Shown in pieces: positions 63,365-64,000 of a stretch of 64,000 bases of DNA. The stretch is from contig CP092869.1 in NCBI GenBank assembly GCA_030710605.1, positions 10,875,425-10,939,424 of the forward strand, given 5' to 3'. The notes under the pieces are model-generated. The model was not told the origin of the DNA. It saw only the letters and a program-made list of their open reading frames with translations, and searched no databases. The stretch's first letter is position 1. Each line of letters starts with the position of its first letter. The stretch comes from Cordylochernes scorpioides. Taxonomy: Eukaryota; Arthropoda; Arachnida; Pseudoscorpiones; Chernetidae. The translations under genes were made by a program, and so were the position numbers.

Positions 63365-63620
63365 AACAACACTTGAAGTTACACCGCATGAGTTTCTTTT
63401 CAACGAAAAATCAAATTTTTATTTCAAGGTGAAATATCGACTATTTCTAACCTTTTTGGATGAGGTATGAAAGGATGAATTATGAAAAGTAATGATAAAC
63501 GGAAAAATAGTCGATATTACACCTTGAAATAAAAATTTGATTTCTCGTTGAAAGGAAACTCATGCGGTGTAACTTCAAGTGTTGTTTTACAATCACCGGC
63601 CGCAGTGTATTATATTGCTA
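63365..63620. mobile_element. SINE family 2 foldback, diverged subfamily
   Basis: Facing arms (ACTTGAAGTTACACCGCATG... and complement, to GGCCGCAGTGTATTATATTG) with the loop at ~63505. Same body as 58500-58990. Confidence 0.78.
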
Positions 63621-64000
63621 TTCACTTTGGACAGAATTTGGTCGAATATTCCAAGGGTTCAAGGGATGTGGTTGGACATAATCCTCTCCCCCATGTTAGA
63701 TACAATTTAAGAATTTATCCAAAGAACTTCCTATTGAGGCTAACGACTATCATCACCTTGAATTGTGTGTGTACAGAATTACATCATTTCACACGGCATC
63801 TATTATATCCACGTCTACTACAGGGAACATACGCCGCTGAGAGGACCCGTGACAAGTTTTTTGAGATCCGGCTTCTGTATCTGCTACAATACAACCACTA
63901 TGATCTACAACTTTCTTAAATCACTTACTTTGGAAACAATCGAAATGTGTTCAGACGCTTTAACAATAGGTGAAGAAGAAGAAGTGGATTAATAAATAAA
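63621..64000 (+). other. Possible coding remnant at window edge
   Basis: A moderately open plus frame (...HFTRHLLYPRLLQGTYAAER then DKFFEIRLLYLLQYN...LS stop at 63917-63919). The first part (ATTCCAAGGGTTC) is shared, inverted, with 61780-61820, which suggests a repeat. I cannot assign it. Confidence 0.3.

Overview
This is a gene-poor, visibly AT-rich piece of an animal nuclear genome, almost certainly an invertebrate. It is packed with LINE remnants, tRNA-derived SINEs, Helitron-like elements, Tc1/mariner and pogo-like DNA elements, LTR elements and minisatellites. The LINE C-termini (short cysteine/histidine tails of the C-x2-C ... H-I-x-x-CP type) and the Tc1 transposase look most like arthropod, perhaps arachnid, copies. 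That placement is an inference and is weak. There are no bacterial genes, operons or CRISPR arrays.

Large-scale layout. Bases 1-12824 and 22178-36164 are inverted copies of each other, about 97% alike in the stretches I compared by eye. Arm L runs off the left edge of the window. Arm R starts exactly at the 100-N assembly gap (22078-22177). The spacer (12825-22077) holds an intact-looking non-autonomous LTR retrotransposon with identical LTRs, a nested Helitron/tRNA-SINE cluster and a decayed Gypsy pol fragment cut by the gap. The arms differ by clean presence/absence of a Helitron dimer, a pogo-like MITE and a SINE, and by minisatellite copy number. They are therefore either two haplotypes joined in inverted orientation by the assembler or a real large palindrome that has diverged.

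From 36165 to 64000 the sequence is not repeated in inverted form inside the window. It holds a broken LINE with a second LINE nested in it, Helitron clusters (39-40 kb, 51-53.5 kb, 54.7-56.7 kb), a full-length Tc1 element with two in-frame stops, two LINE copies whose 3' ends are amplified into 112-bp tandem repeats, an 86-bp minisatellite, and a miniature LTR element. The only convincing host coding sequence is three short plus-strand exons (45662-45748, 48160-48255, 59519-59722). All are in phase 0 with good splice sites and probably belong to one long-intron gene that I do not recognise.

The most interesting system is a dispersed foldback family carrying type I hammerhead ribozymes. Copies with an intact catalytic core lie at 3226-3279 (+), 59212-59265 (+) and 27000-27052 (-), and damaged copies lie at several other sites. 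The active-looking copies have a very short stem III whose sequence ACGCGU is self-complementary, as in ribozymes of Penelope-like elements and retrozymes that are thought to act as dimers. Several other foldback families here carry hammerhead-like hairpins ending in GAAA, usually as inverted pairs.
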